A stretch of DNA of 64,000 bases, taken from assembly GCF_014524565.1 (NCBI RefSeq), contig NZ_CP060139.1:3603501-3667500 (forward strand), in the 5' to 3' direction. The DNA is from Croceimicrobium hydrocarbonivorans. Its GTDB lineage: Bacteria; Bacteroidota; Bacteroidia; Flavobacteriales; Schleiferiaceae. Position numbers and translations under genes: made by a program. The notes beneath the pieces were generated by a model that saw only the letters and a program-made list of their open reading frames with translations, searched no databases and was not told the origin of the DNA. Position 1 is the first letter of the stretch, and each line of letters opens with the position of its first letter. Shown here one piece after another: positions 34,297 to 43,091 of the stretch.

Positions 34297-34499
34297 TTCC
34301 TTACCCTTCGCGTCCAAACACCAATGGTAGTCGCTCAAATCAGCCGCACAATCCAAAACTTGCCAAAGAGTATGGCCGCCCAAAAGCTTATAGAAAAGAA
34401 ATTGAAAAAGTATGTGTTTACAATATTTTAGAGAAGCAAAATTGGGTTCAGTGGTATTTGGAAACATTAAACTATAAATCAAAATTCGAAGCAATCTGA
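34287..34499 (+). pseudogene. Open remnant without start codon
   Basis: A frame open for about 70 codons to TGA at 34497-34499, overlapping the end of the TIR-like gene in another frame. It reads YPSRPNTNGSRSNQPHNPKL, AKEYGRPKAYRKEIEKVCVY, NILEKQNWVQWYLETLNYKS, KFEAI. The composition looks protein-like, but there is no ATG/GTG/TTG start and no family recognised. I take it as the tail of a gene lost when the cluster was inserted. Confidence 0.35.
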
Positions 34500-34559
34500 C
34501 AGTGTAGGGATTTGAAATCCGCTATTTCTCAAATTTATTATTGGTTACATTAATTTGAT

Positions 34560-35144
34560 ATGACAGAGGATCAAAAATATACTGCCAAGGAATACCGTGA
34601 ACGACATAGGTTTTGGGCAGATAAAACTTTGACACAATTTGGGTTTGCCAATAATTTCTTTCTTGTAGTGGCAATTGGAATCTTAGGGTTTATCTTGAAA
34701 GAATTAGGGACAAATGTGAATATTAGGTTCACGCTACTCGATATTGATTGGGATATCACATTGTCAAGGCTATCAGCCATACTAGCTTTTATGTCAATTT
34801 GTTGTGGAATAATTACAATGTTATCAAGATTATTTGATCTTAGATTGACCCGTCATATCAATACTGTTAGAATAAAGGCATATGATAATGCCTTCAAGAT
34901 GCTTGATGATGACTATATCTCGATTAAAGGGATACCCATTTTTACCACTTTTTTAGATTCATTAACATCTAGGTACTACTACATAAAGGATTCTGAAATT
35001 AAAGATGATAGATTAATAAAATGTAAGTTTAAAGATCTGCGTAAAAGGGCTTTGTTGCTTGGTAGATTATCTTGGAAGTATTTTTACTACCAGCTGATTT
35101 TATTAATTTTTTCTGTGCTATCTTTTATGATAGCAGTGTTGTAA
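34560..35144 (+). CDS. Membrane protein, unknown (defence island)
   Basis: 194 aa. Hydrophobic segments at about 30-45, 69-88 and a last one at 176-194, with a long cytosolic loop between that includes RLTRHINTVRIKAYDNAFK and many Lys/Arg. The two close helices, long loop and final helix recall SLATT-type membrane effectors, but no motif settles it. Very AT-rich; 260 bp after the TIR-caspase cluster, 78 bp before the next gene. It may be an independent defence component. Confidence 0.55.
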   Translation: MTEDQKYTAKEYRERHRFWADKTLTQFGFANNFFLVVAIGILGFILKELGTNVNIRFTLLDIDWDITLSRLSAILAFMSICCGIITMLSRLFDLRLTRHINTVRIKAYDNAFKMLDDDYISIKGIPIFTTFLDSLTSRYYYIKDSEIKDDRLIKCKFKDLRKRALLLGRLSWKYFYYQLILLIFSVLSFMIAVL

Positions 35145-35222
35145 TGACAGTATGTGTTAGCTTAATGAATTGATGCCTGCGGTATGTGTAGAACATAACC
35201 ATATGGTTGAATTGCAAATATT

Positions 35223-36089
35223 ATGAAGGAACATATTGAGCATTTATTGGATTTTCAGAGAGTAACAGTAGGTTCCAACCTTTATGAACTTATCGAATAC
35301 TATAGTTCTCTTAATAAGGATTTTGGGATTATATCAAATTCGATTTACGATAATAAGGAAAAATGGAAATATGCAGGCGATTTGGAGAGTAAGTTATTTA
35401 GAATATACTATGCTAATGAAAGTATAATTAGGATTTCGAAAGGATATCAAACTAATTTAAGGGACCAGCGGATTGAGATATTTGATGTGTTTTCAGTGTA
35501 TTCCCTAAGTAGGCAACAAATTGAAACTTTTTTAACCTGCTACCACCTTTATTTTGAGGGTGTTTCTGAAGACGAAAGGGAGTTTAGAAACTTAACCTAC
35601 AAGCTAAACGGAATCTTAAGACAGCTTGAATTAGTAAGTCACATTGTAAATACTGATAAAAGAAAACAGGGTCTCCTAAGTGAACATGAGCAAGTTTTAA
35701 GTTTGCTTAAAGAATCGGCAATCTATAAAGGTGCTGATATTGATTTGCGCAGGAAATATGAGAATCCAAAACACGCCCTTATTGAGAAGAAAAGCGTGTT
35801 AATGGAAAAGTCAGGCTTGGGTCGTATTCAACAAAGTTGGAAGCTTTACTCAAATTACGTGCATTCAGAATACATAAGTGATCGTCAGTATAATGTGTTT
35901 TTCAGAGATAAAACAGGATTAATTGAATCGATTTGTACAACACTTAATAGTAACTGTCGTCTGATATCCAAATTAATACAACTTCTATCAGAGCGTTTCA
36001 ATTATATCAACCAATTGTATTTAGAGTTGAGTGAAACGCAAAAATTAAGGATTGATTTATGGAACAGATCCTCAGAGGCATTAAAATAA
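35223..36089 (+). CDS. Helical protein, unknown (possibly DUF5677-like)
   Basis: 288 aa, no signal peptide, all-helical composition. The segment SWKLYSNYVHSEYI (about 206-219) resembles the 'Y--LS-yVH' motif of DUF5677/HEPN-type helical proteins that bind or cut RNA, but the Rx4-6H catalytic pattern of HEPN is not clear. The rest has no recognised family. Last gene of the AT-rich island, convergent with the lycopene cyclase gene 77 bp away. Confidence 0.5.
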   Translation: MKEHIEHLLDFQRVTVGSNLYELIEYYSSLNKDFGIISNSIYDNKEKWKYAGDLESKLFRIYYANESIIRISKGYQTNLRDQRIEIFDVFSVYSLSRQQIETFLTCYHLYFEGVSEDEREFRNLTYKLNGILRQLELVSHIVNTDKRKQGLLSEHEQVLSLLKESAIYKGADIDLRRKYENPKHALIEKKSVLMEKSGLGRIQQSWKLYSNYVHSEYISDRQYNVFFRDKTGLIESICTTLNSNCRLISKLIQLLSERFNYINQLYLELSETQKLRIDLWNRSSEALK

Positions 36090-36166
36090 AAACAAATGGC
36101 AACATTACATATTTGCATTGTTTGTCGAAGGTATTGCTTATAACCAAACTATAAGAAGCCCTTTTC

Positions 36167-37333
36167 TCACCTTTCCAAGATTGATACCCTCCTCCTCAAA
36201 CTCCTCCCAATCGACCAAAAGAAAGGTCGCCAGGGCATACGCGAAAGTATCTTAAGGTCGTCTAACCAAGAACTTTCTTCATCCAAAAAGCGAAAGATGC
36301 GCGGGATGGGGTGCACTCTAAATAAGCGTTTAAAGATCTCCAGAATGGGGCTTTGCTTTTTCTGAAAGAGGTTGAGCAAGAGTTCATCGTAAATCCAGTA
36401 TTGCCTACCGTGTCCCGCTTGGGGTATAGGGCCTTGTTCTTTCAAGGCTTTGGCAATGGCCCAGGAATGTTGGGCGATTTTCTTAAAGGCAAAGCCGGTA
36501 GACGCTTTTACCACTCCGGCCCTTACGCCGATGGGGATATAACGCTTGTTTAAAGAATGCAGCTTTTCTTTCTGGTTTAAGCTTAGGGTCATTGGGATTT
36601 TATTGATCTCCTTTTCTTCAATTTCGAAATCAGAAATGCCCATTTTTTGGAGGTAGCGCTCAATTTCGGGCTGGGCTTCCGCTTCGCTTAAAATAGCTTC
36701 GCCAAAGCGGGTGAGCTCAATTAGGGCTTCCGTTTCGGAGGTTGGAAGGAAATACATAAACTGCAAACCTTCACTTTGTTGCACTTCAAAATCCATTAGT
36801 CGGCAAACCTCCGTTTCGAATTGAGCTAGAGGAGCTTTAATGCGATAGCCCACAAAGCTTTGCCAAATCAGGTCGGGGTCGTTTAAGGTCGGAGGGCGAC
36901 TATCGAAAACCAAATGGGCATAAGTGCTTAGGTCTCCATCCAATTTCAGCTCAAAAGGCCTCTGATTGCTGAGCTTGCTCAATTTCCCATTATAGAAATC
37001 CAGATTGGGATAAGACTGCAGCGCATCCTTAACAAAGCGGTAGAAATCCTTGCTCCGGATCTGCACATAGCGATAAGGGGCCATATTTTGCCGCTGGGGA
37101 AAGGCAGAGTCTAATTGCGACCAGGATTTAGAAACCGAGGAACCAAACATCTGCCAGGCGGCATCCTGCTCATCGGTCCAAAAGCACCAAGTACGGTCAT
37201 TGGTATTTTTAGCATCCGGCTCGATTAACAGCACTGAATACTGATCTAATATGCCTTGCAAATGCATGGCATACAGGAGGCTCAGGCCGGAAGCGCCGCC
37301 ACCAATCAGGGCGATGTCATATTCTTCTTTCAA
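36167..37333 (-). CDS. crtY: Lycopene cyclase family protein
   Basis: 388-aa FAD/NAD-dependent flavoenzyme that closes the ends of lycopene to give beta-carotene, the base of flavobacterial carotenoids. Dinucleotide-binding start IALIGGGASGLSLLYAM (Gly11-Gly16), then the family-defining DRTWCFW (46-52), RYVQIRSKDFYRFV, and a late PIGVRAGVVKASTGFAFKKI that matches the substrate-side domain. Full length for CrtY. It overlaps the photolyase gene by 4 bp (ATGA), so pigment synthesis and light-related repair are translated together. No other carotenoid genes are in view. Confidence 0.9.
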   Translation of the reverse strand: MKEEYDIALIGGGASGLSLLYAMHLQGILDQYSVLLIEPDAKNTNDRTWCFWTDEQDAAWQMFGSSVSKSWSQLDSAFPQRQNMAPYRYVQIRSKDFYRFVKDALQSYPNLDFYNGKLSKLSNQRPFELKLDGDLSTYAHLVFDSRPPTLNDPDLIWQSFVGYRIKAPLAQFETEVCRLMDFEVQQSEGLQFMYFLPTSETEALIELTRFGEAILSEAEAQPEIERYLQKMGISDFEIEEKEINKIPMTLSLNQKEKLHSLNKRYIPIGVRAGVVKASTGFAFKKIAQHSWAIAKALKEQGPIPQAGHGRQYWIYDELLLNLFQKKQSPILEIFKRLFRVHPIPRIFRFLDEESSWLDDLKILSRMPWRPFFWSIGRSLRRRVSILER

Positions 37334-38841
37334 TCGAGATAGCTTACTTTTTGGATAAAATCCTCTGCTGCCTTAAAGATGCGCTTTTTTCGCGCTTCCT
37401 CCATGCGATCCAAGGTGCCGAGCATCATGCTCATGCGATGATTATGGGCAAAGGTCTGCCGATGTTGATCAATAAAGCGCCAATAGAGACCATCCATGGT
37501 ATCGCACCAAGGTCCTTTGGCATAATGACTCATCTTCCGCAAATAATTACTGCCGGCGATATAAGGTTTGGTAGCAAAGGAACCTCCATCCGCAAACTGA
37601 CTCATCCCAAAAACATTGGCCGCCATAACCCAATCGGCACTGTCGATATACATCTCCATAAACCAGCGGTACACTTCCTGTGGATCAATCTCACAGAGCA
37701 ACATAGTATTGCCAATAATCATCAGCCTTTCGATATGGTGATTGTAAGCCTCCTCCTGGCATTTCCGCAGGGCATCATCCAAAGGAGGAATTCCGGTATT
37801 CGCTTCATACCATAAGGGGCTTAGCTTTCGTTGCAGCCCAAAATGATTTTTCTCGAAATCGAAATTGCGATACATCCCGCGCACAAATTCGCGCCAACCG
37901 ATTAATTGCCGTACAAAACCTTCCACTGATGGCATATGAGAGTCCTGCTCTTGATACTGCTTTAACACCGCATCCAGAACTTCTTCTGGCAGCAGAAGGC
38001 CGCAATTCAGATAAGGACTCAAAGTAGAGTGGTAGAGGAATTTTTGCTGGGCTTCGAAGGCATCTTCATAGGGACCAAAGAGCTCCAGTTTTTCTTGGAG
38101 AAATTGATCCAGCACCGCCAGGGCTTCTTCCCGTGTAGTGGCCCAGGCAAAGTCTTGCACCTTACCGGGATGTTCGCTGAAATGTTCCGCCACCAGGTTT
38201 TTTACATCTTTAAAGGTATCGGATTCGGCGAAAGCCAGGCGCGGCGGTGTTTGGGCCTTAGAAGGGAGTTTCTTGCGATTCTGGGCATCATAGCTCCATT
38301 GTCCGCCGATGGGCTGATTATCTGCATCCAAGAGGATTTTTAGAGCCAGGCGTTGCCTTTGATAATAGGTCTTAAGAAAAGGCTTTTTATGCTCTTGCAG
38401 ATAGGCCTTAAAGTCGGAAAGGGGAAAGAGAAATTTAGGGGAAGGCACAAATTCCAATTTCCGATTGTAGCTATGGGCCCATTGCTTTAATTCTTCTTCA
38501 AAAAAGCGATCATCTACCTCATAGCAGCGGATGGATTCAAATTCGGGATGATCGTTCAGGAATTGCTCCAATCGGGCAGTAAAGCTTTGCGGATGAATCT
38601 GATTTTGATCGTCCACTAATTTTAAATAGTGCACTTCATGTTGGGCTTGTAGTAAATGCGCATGATGACGCATCGCCGTAAGGAAGAAAAGCAATTTATG
38701 CTTGTGATAGCGAAAGTGGGTGCAGAGGCCATAATCCTCAATAAAGAGAAGGCTTTGCGGGCTTTCATTTCCTAGTAATGCCGAATGATCGGGGAAAAGG
38801 CAATCGCCCAAAATAAGGTGCAGGCTTTTCTTCATAGGCAT
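37330..38841 (-). CDS. PhrB-like cryptochrome/photolyase, iron-sulfur ligands apparently missing
   Basis: 503 aa of the deoxyribodipyrimidine-photolyase-related (FeS-BCP/PhrB) class. Alpha/beta N-domain starts KKSLHLILGDCLFPDHSALL; the FAD domain holds GFVRQLIGWREFVRGMYRNF, NHHIERLMIIGNTMLLCEID, NVFGMSQFADGGSFATKPYI and GLYWRFI. In classical members the stretch after KMSHY carries CxxC...C ligands of a 4Fe-4S cluster; here it is AKGPWCDTMDG with a single Cys. Probably light-driven repair of (6-4) lesions or light sensing. The start could also be Met3. Head to head with the DUF2256 gene, 34 bp between starts. Confidence 0.87.
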   Translation of the reverse strand: MPMKKSLHLILGDCLFPDHSALLGNESPQSLLFIEDYGLCTHFRYHKHKLLFFLTAMRHHAHLLQAQHEVHYLKLVDDQNQIHPQSFTARLEQFLNDHPEFESIRCYEVDDRFFEEELKQWAHSYNRKLEFVPSPKFLFPLSDFKAYLQEHKKPFLKTYYQRQRLALKILLDADNQPIGGQWSYDAQNRKKLPSKAQTPPRLAFAESDTFKDVKNLVAEHFSEHPGKVQDFAWATTREEALAVLDQFLQEKLELFGPYEDAFEAQQKFLYHSTLSPYLNCGLLLPEEVLDAVLKQYQEQDSHMPSVEGFVRQLIGWREFVRGMYRNFDFEKNHFGLQRKLSPLWYEANTGIPPLDDALRKCQEEAYNHHIERLMIIGNTMLLCEIDPQEVYRWFMEMYIDSADWVMAANVFGMSQFADGGSFATKPYIAGSNYLRKMSHYAKGPWCDTMDGLYWRFIDQHRQTFAHNHRMSMMLGTLDRMEEARKKRIFKAAEDFIQKVSYLD

Positions 38842-38875
38842 TAAACTTCAGGAGCGCCTCGAATGTTGAGAGCCT

Positions 38876-39022
38876 ATGAAAAAAAGTGAGCTTCCGGAGA
38901 AAATTTGTCCGGTATGTGAAAGGCCTTTTAGCTGGCGAAAGAAATGGGAACGAAACTGGGAGGAGGTGCGCTATTGTTCGGATGCCTGCCGAAAACGAAA
39001 AAAAGCCGGACGGTCAAATTAA
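38876..39022 (+). CDS. DUF2256 zinc-ribbon protein
   Basis: 48-aa protein with two cysteine pairs, CPVC (11-14) and CSDAC (34-38), and the family core [20 protein letters not shown]. This is the complete DUF2256 pattern, a tiny zinc-binding protein commonly found beside photolyase/cryptochrome genes, as here. Function unknown; nucleic-acid binding is likely from the basic residues (RKRKKAGR). It is divergent from the photolyase with a 34-bp gap, so the promoters must overlap coding sequence. The next 280 bp contain no gene. Confidence 0.9.
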   Translation: MKKSELPEKICPVCERPFSWRKKWERNWEEVRYCSDACRKRKKAGRSN

Positions 39023-39302
39023 GGGGAAGAAAGTATTGGGGAAGTTTGACAGCGTCCGACTTTTCTAACAGAAACTGGGGCAAAGGAAATAAAGCTTTTC
39101 GGGCTTTAAATTCAAGATTTCATTCCCTAAATATGGATTCAAGCAAATGCCTGCCTGCTCTGAGAAGCATGCAATAGGAAAAGCAGAAAATTCACGTATG
39201 TGAAGAGAGAATAATAGGAGAGTGTGAAAAATTGCAATACCACCCGATCGGAATGGTAAATTCCCGTAAAAAATTTAGCTTTTCGCCGCTGAAAAATTAA
39301 AA

Positions 39303-39959
39303 CTACTTAAATCCCCGCTGAAACCACTGCTGCAGGTCCCGAAGATTTTCAGGATTTATCCCATGCCCGGAATTATATTCCTGATAACGGTGCTTGATCT
39401 GAAGCTTTTCCAAAAAGTCTACCGTCATTCGGGCAGCAGTGATAGGAATCACTTCATCTTCCCGTCCGTGGGAAACAAAGAAATCTAAATGCTGTAGATC
39501 AGCCGGGCGATACTGATCCGGCACAATTTCCTTTAAAACATAGCCACTGAGGGCCATAATGCGCTGGAATTTTTTAGGATGATTGAGGGCAAGGCCATAG
39601 CTTAGAATAGCCCCCTGACTAAAGCCCATCAGCCAAATGGGATTGCTCTCTAATCCTTCCTGAGCTTGAAATTCTTGAATAAAGTGAAGCACCAAATCAC
39701 GGCTTTGCGCCGCTGCTTCGGTGTCGGAGGTTTTAACTCCACTGGCATCAAAGTGAATGGGATACCAGGCAAACCCACCAAAGCCCAAGGTGATAGGAGC
39801 ACGCAAGCTTAGGTAATGGGCCCCGGCACCTAAATACTGCTTAAGACCAAAAAGATCGTTTTCATGACTGCCATAACCGTGAATCATCACCACCAAAGGC
39901 GCCGATTCGGGATTGGATTTAGCTTTCTCGAAATTGTAAACCAGGCTAAGGTCTTGCAT
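39303..39959 (-). CDS. Alpha/beta hydrolase, phospholipase/carboxylesterase type
   Basis: 218 aa cytosolic esterase. Strand-turn LVVMIHGYGSHENDL forms the oxyanion region; nucleophile motif GFSQGA (Ser about 115), Asp in SHGREDEVIP and His in NSGHGINP complete the triad. Matches the carboxylesterase/thioesterase group (YpfH/Est family). Substrate unknown. Its start overlaps the stop of the NUDIX gene by 1 bp, and it is the last gene of a five-gene minus-strand operon that begins with a TetR regulator. Confidence 0.87.
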   Translation of the reverse strand: MQDLSLVYNFEKAKSNPESAPLVVMIHGYGSHENDLFGLKQYLGAGAHYLSLRAPITLGFGGFAWYPIHFDASGVKTSDTEAAAQSRDLVLHFIQEFQAQEGLESNPIWLMGFSQGAILSYGLALNHPKKFQRIMALSGYVLKEIVPDQYRPADLQHLDFFVSHGREDEVIPITAARMTVDFLEKLQIKHRYQEYNSGHGINPENLRDLQQWFQRGFK

Positions 39960-40498
39960 TAGTGCAGTTTTAAGGTGCCGATACTGAGTTCATCTGACGC
40001 ACCATTTTGAATGTTAATCCAATGCTCCAGGGCGTGAACATTGCTGGAAAAGGCAATCTCCTTCCAGGGAATTTGATCGGCGGGAAAGAACTGAATTTCG
40101 GTGCTTTCCGGTGTAAGTTCATAATGATCCTTCAACATTTTAGCCCGGAAGAAAAGATAAACCTGCTGGGCTTTTAGAAGGTTGTAGATGCTGTGCAGTT
40201 TGATAATCTCTACTTCAGCGCGGGTTTCTTCAAACACTTCGCGTAAAGCACCGCTATCTACCGCTTCATCATTTTCTAAAAAACCAGCAGGTAAATTCCA
40301 AAGGCCTAATTGGGGCTCTATGCCGCGACGGCAAAGCATTATCTCATTTTTATCGTTGAGGATAAGGCAGCCGACAATGGTTCGGGGGTTCTCATAGTGA
40401 ATAGTTCCGCAGTTTTCGCAGACTATTCTTTTAACCTGATCATCGGCGGGGATTTTCCGCTTAAAATGATCGCTACCACAATGAGAACAATAATTCAA
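39959..40498 (-). CDS. NUDIX hydrolase with N-terminal zinc ribbon
   Basis: 179 aa. Zinc-ribbon cysteines at 4, 7, 27 and 30 precede a NUDIX domain. The NUDIX box GFLENDEAVDSGALREVFEE then TRAEV matches Gx5Ex7REUxEExGU with Arg in place of the late Gly. Hydrolyses a nucleoside diphosphate linked to another moiety, in the NUDT/NADH-pyrophosphatase style; the exact substrate is unclear. Follows the barrel gene by 4 bp in the operon. Confidence 0.88.
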   Translation of the reverse strand: MNYCSHCGSDHFKRKIPADDQVKRIVCENCGTIHYENPRTIVGCLILNDKNEIMLCRRGIEPQLGLWNLPAGFLENDEAVDSGALREVFEETRAEVEIIKLHSIYNLLKAQQVYLFFRAKMLKDHYELTPESTEIQFFPADQIPWKEIAFSSNVHALEHWINIQNGASDELSIGTLKLH

Positions 40499-40502
40499 TA
40501 TT

Positions 40503-41006
40503 CTAAAATTGCCATCTTAAACTTAGGGCCAAATCGAGATCAAAATCATCGAAGGCATCGTTCAGCAAATTTACAGCAGGATTTACATCTAAGGCAATTT
40601 GCAAGGGAAGATCTGCTACATTTAGAAAACTATATTCCAATCCGAAGATCCCTTCTACCACCAGAACGGTTTTGCCATCATCCTCTAAGGGAACATTGTC
40701 GTAGTCTACAAATCCTAAACCACCACCAACACCATAAAACCACTGGAAATCGGGGCTTAGAGCATTAAGAGGTTTTACCCACTGATAATTAGCGGTAATC
40801 AAGATCGCATCTACCGCCCGATTATCTTTCAAGCCCAAGTCGACCTGTAAGCGATTCATGCTGCTCAATTTACGTTGGTAACTGACCTCTGTACCAAAGC
40901 CATTGCTGCCGCCCAAACGAAGGCCCAAAGCATTGGGACTGATTTGCTGAGCATAGCTGGTGAAACCAATAGTGAGAAGGAGTAGAGTTGACAAGTGTTT
41001 TAACAT
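40503..41006 (-). CDS. Outer-membrane beta-barrel-like protein
   Basis: 167 aa. Signal peptide MLKHLSTLLLLTIGFTSYAQ, then alternating amphipathic strands (GLRLGGSNGFGTEVSYQRKL, FYGVGGGLGFVDYDN, DLALSLRWQF) and a terminal Phe, the outer-membrane assembly signal. Looks like an eight-strand barrel. Role unknown. In operon between the ABC1 kinase (3 bp) and NUDIX genes. Confidence 0.78.
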   Translation of the reverse strand: MLKHLSTLLLLTIGFTSYAQQISPNALGLRLGGSNGFGTEVSYQRKLSSMNRLQVDLGLKDNRAVDAILITANYQWVKPLNALSPDFQWFYGVGGGLGFVDYDNVPLEDDGKTVLVVEGIFGLEYSFLNVADLPLQIALDVNPAVNLLNDAFDDFDLDLALSLRWQF

Positions 41007-41009
41007 CTG

Positions 41010-42329
41010 CTAAATTTTGGTGAATAATTCATCAACAGCCGAGTGCGTATTCACTTTAGCGCCTAAAACATGGAGAATATTGTATATCCCGAAATAAGTA
41101 CGATTTAAATAAATGGCATCTTTTGGGCCGCGAGCCGCTTTGGCCTTGCGCACCATTTTATCATTTTGATAAATCTCACTCAAGGCATAAACCTTTTCGA
41201 AGTATGTTTTATCAGCAAAGTCGAAACTTGCACTGTAAAAGGGCTGTCCTAATAAAGACAGAATTTCAGCATAAATGTTCGCGAAATGGGAAACTTCTTC
41301 CGGGCTATCCGATGGGAGCAAGAAATTGAGCTCAAAAAGCAGTGCTGTAAACCTTTCTTTTTCGGCCCCAATTCCGGGTTGCATGATTTGGAAATAGTGA
41401 TCATGGAAATCAGCAGGCAGTTCCTTCACACAGCCGAAATCAATCACGCCAATGCTGCCATCTTCATTAAAGAGGAAATTCCCCGGATGAGGATCGGCAT
41501 GAACCTCGCGTAATTGATGAATCTGGAAATCGTAAAAATCCCAAATAAGCTGACCTAATTGATTACGAAGTTCCTGACTGGGATTGTTTTTGAGGAATTG
41601 ATCCAGATGTAAACCGGGCATCCAATCCATGCTCAAAATGCGCTCTGAAGAATATTCAGGGTAGTATTTGGGGAATTTTAGTCCTTCTAAGTGCTGACAG
41701 GCATTAGCAATCTTAGTGGCCCTTTCCAATTCCAAATGGTAATCGGTTTCTTCCATCAGACGGCCTTCCACTTCGGAGAGGTAATGCGCCATTTCCTGCT
41801 GACTGATATTGAACATAGCGCCAACCACCGGCTTCACCATTTTAAGATCGGAGGAAATGCTTTGGGCCACGCCGGGATACTGCACTTTTACCGCTAAATC
41901 GAGATCGCCCTTTTTGGCGCGATGCACCTGACCAATGCTAGCGGCGGCCACACTTTGTCGTGAAAATTCATCGAAAATCTCATTAGGACCTTTGCCAAAA
42001 TACTGTTGGAAGGTTTTCACCACCAAGGGATAGGAGAGCGGTGGGGCCGAATATTGGGCCTGAGCAAATTTTTGGGAATAAGCCTGAGGTAGAATTCCCT
42101 GGTCCATGCTGAGCATCTGCGCCACTTTTAAAGCGGAGCCTTTCAAATTACTCAGGGCATCGTAAATGTCGCTGGCATTTTTCTCCTGGAGGGCGGCTTC
42201 ATCGCTTTCGCCTGAAACCAATTTCTTACTGTAATGCTTCAAATAATTGGCCCCCAGCTTGGCTCCGGTTTTTAGGAACTTACCGGTTCTTTGACTGCGA
42301 CTGCTGTAAATCTTATCCTGTTCTTTCAT
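41010..42329 (-). CDS. ABC1/AarF/UbiB-family atypical kinase
   Basis: 439 aa. Protein-kinase-like ATPase of the ABC1 family, in other bacteria needed for ubiquinone or lipid metabolism; Bacteroidota use menaquinone, so the role is unclear. N-terminal family helix with LKGSALKVAQMLSMD (KxGQ-like, here KVAQ), Ala-rich loop AAASIGQVHRA, Lys in LAVKVQYPG, EVHADPHPGNFLF and VIDFGCVKELP for catalysis and metal binding. Overlaps the TetR gene by 4 bp (ATGA), so the two are tightly coupled. Confidence 0.9.
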   Translation of the reverse strand: MKEQDKIYSSRSQRTGKFLKTGAKLGANYLKHYSKKLVSGESDEAALQEKNASDIYDALSNLKGSALKVAQMLSMDQGILPQAYSQKFAQAQYSAPPLSYPLVVKTFQQYFGKGPNEIFDEFSRQSVAAASIGQVHRAKKGDLDLAVKVQYPGVAQSISSDLKMVKPVVGAMFNISQQEMAHYLSEVEGRLMEETDYHLELERATKIANACQHLEGLKFPKYYPEYSSERILSMDWMPGLHLDQFLKNNPSQELRNQLGQLIWDFYDFQIHQLREVHADPHPGNFLFNEDGSIGVIDFGCVKELPADFHDHYFQIMQPGIGAEKERFTALLFELNFLLPSDSPEEVSHFANIYAEILSLLGQPFYSASFDFADKTYFEKVYALSEIYQNDKMVRKAKAARGPKDAIYLNRTYFGIYNILHVLGAKVNTHSAVDELFTKI

Positions 42330-42988
42330 CGGTTTTGGAAGATGAATTTGCCAAAGTCGAAGGCGGAGTCCAGGGCATTTTTCTCGATCAGGTCGAAGGA
42401 GAGGTTTACGGATTTTTCGATCGCCTCATCACTGCTCTCAAAGGAAGGGGAGCGATCCTTGCGCCAAAAATCGAGCAGGAAAAGGAATTGCAACCAGAAA
42501 AGGTCATCGTAAACATCATTAAGCTTGGAGCGACTGGCAATTTCATGTTTTTGCTGTCCTTCGGAGATTAGGTCTTTGGCCCATTCCTTAAAGGCATTTT
42601 TGATTTCCTTTAGTTCGGTGATGCCCCTTGGATTGGCAATATGCACCTCTTTTAAAATGAGCAGGGCATAGGAGCGATGGGATTTTAGGGCTTCGAAGAA
42701 ACTGAAATAGAAGCTCAGCAATTTTTCGCGAACGCTAAAGCTAGTCCATTCTTCGCTCTGTTCTAATTTGCCTTTATTTTCCTCAAAAAGGGAAAGCCAG
42801 AAATGTGCGGCAATTTGATCAAAGTCGCTGAAATAGCGGTAAAAGTCGGCTTCGGAGATTTCCAGTTCCTTGCAAAAGGCATAAACGCTGGCCGGGTTTT
42901 GGCCATGCAGCAGGAGGTACTCTTTGTACTGATCGATCAAGCGATGCTTGAGATCATTTTGAGATTCGGTTTTACTTTCTGTAGTCAT
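42326..42988 (-). CDS. TetR-family transcriptional regulator
   Basis: 220 aa. N-terminal helix-turn-helix (about 15-60: LLLHGQNPASVYAFCKELEI and SEADFYRYFSDFDQIAAHFW) of the TetR type, then an all-helical ligand or dimer domain. It leads the operon TetR-ABC1-barrel-NUDIX-esterase and is likely autoregulatory, though no operator palindrome is obvious in the 103 bp upstream. Ligand unknown. Confidence 0.85.
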   Translation of the reverse strand: MTTESKTESQNDLKHRLIDQYKEYLLLHGQNPASVYAFCKELEISEADFYRYFSDFDQIAAHFWLSLFEENKGKLEQSEEWTSFSVREKLLSFYFSFFEALKSHRSYALLILKEVHIANPRGITELKEIKNAFKEWAKDLISEGQQKHEIASRSKLNDVYDDLFWLQFLFLLDFWRKDRSPSFESSDEAIEKSVNLSFDLIEKNALDSAFDFGKFIFQNR

Positions 42989-43091
42989 AAATAATCAAGT
43001 TTGAATGCTAAACGATGGCATTAAAAATCTGTTCTCAGCAGAAGCCTAAAGTTTTCTTAGAATTAATCCATTAAGGCGAAAAAGGTTCAGA

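Noticed and set aside
38886-39177. Two other frames overlapping the DUF2256 gene
   Set aside because: The DUF2256 frame has all four zinc cysteines and family motifs; the others are out of frame with it.
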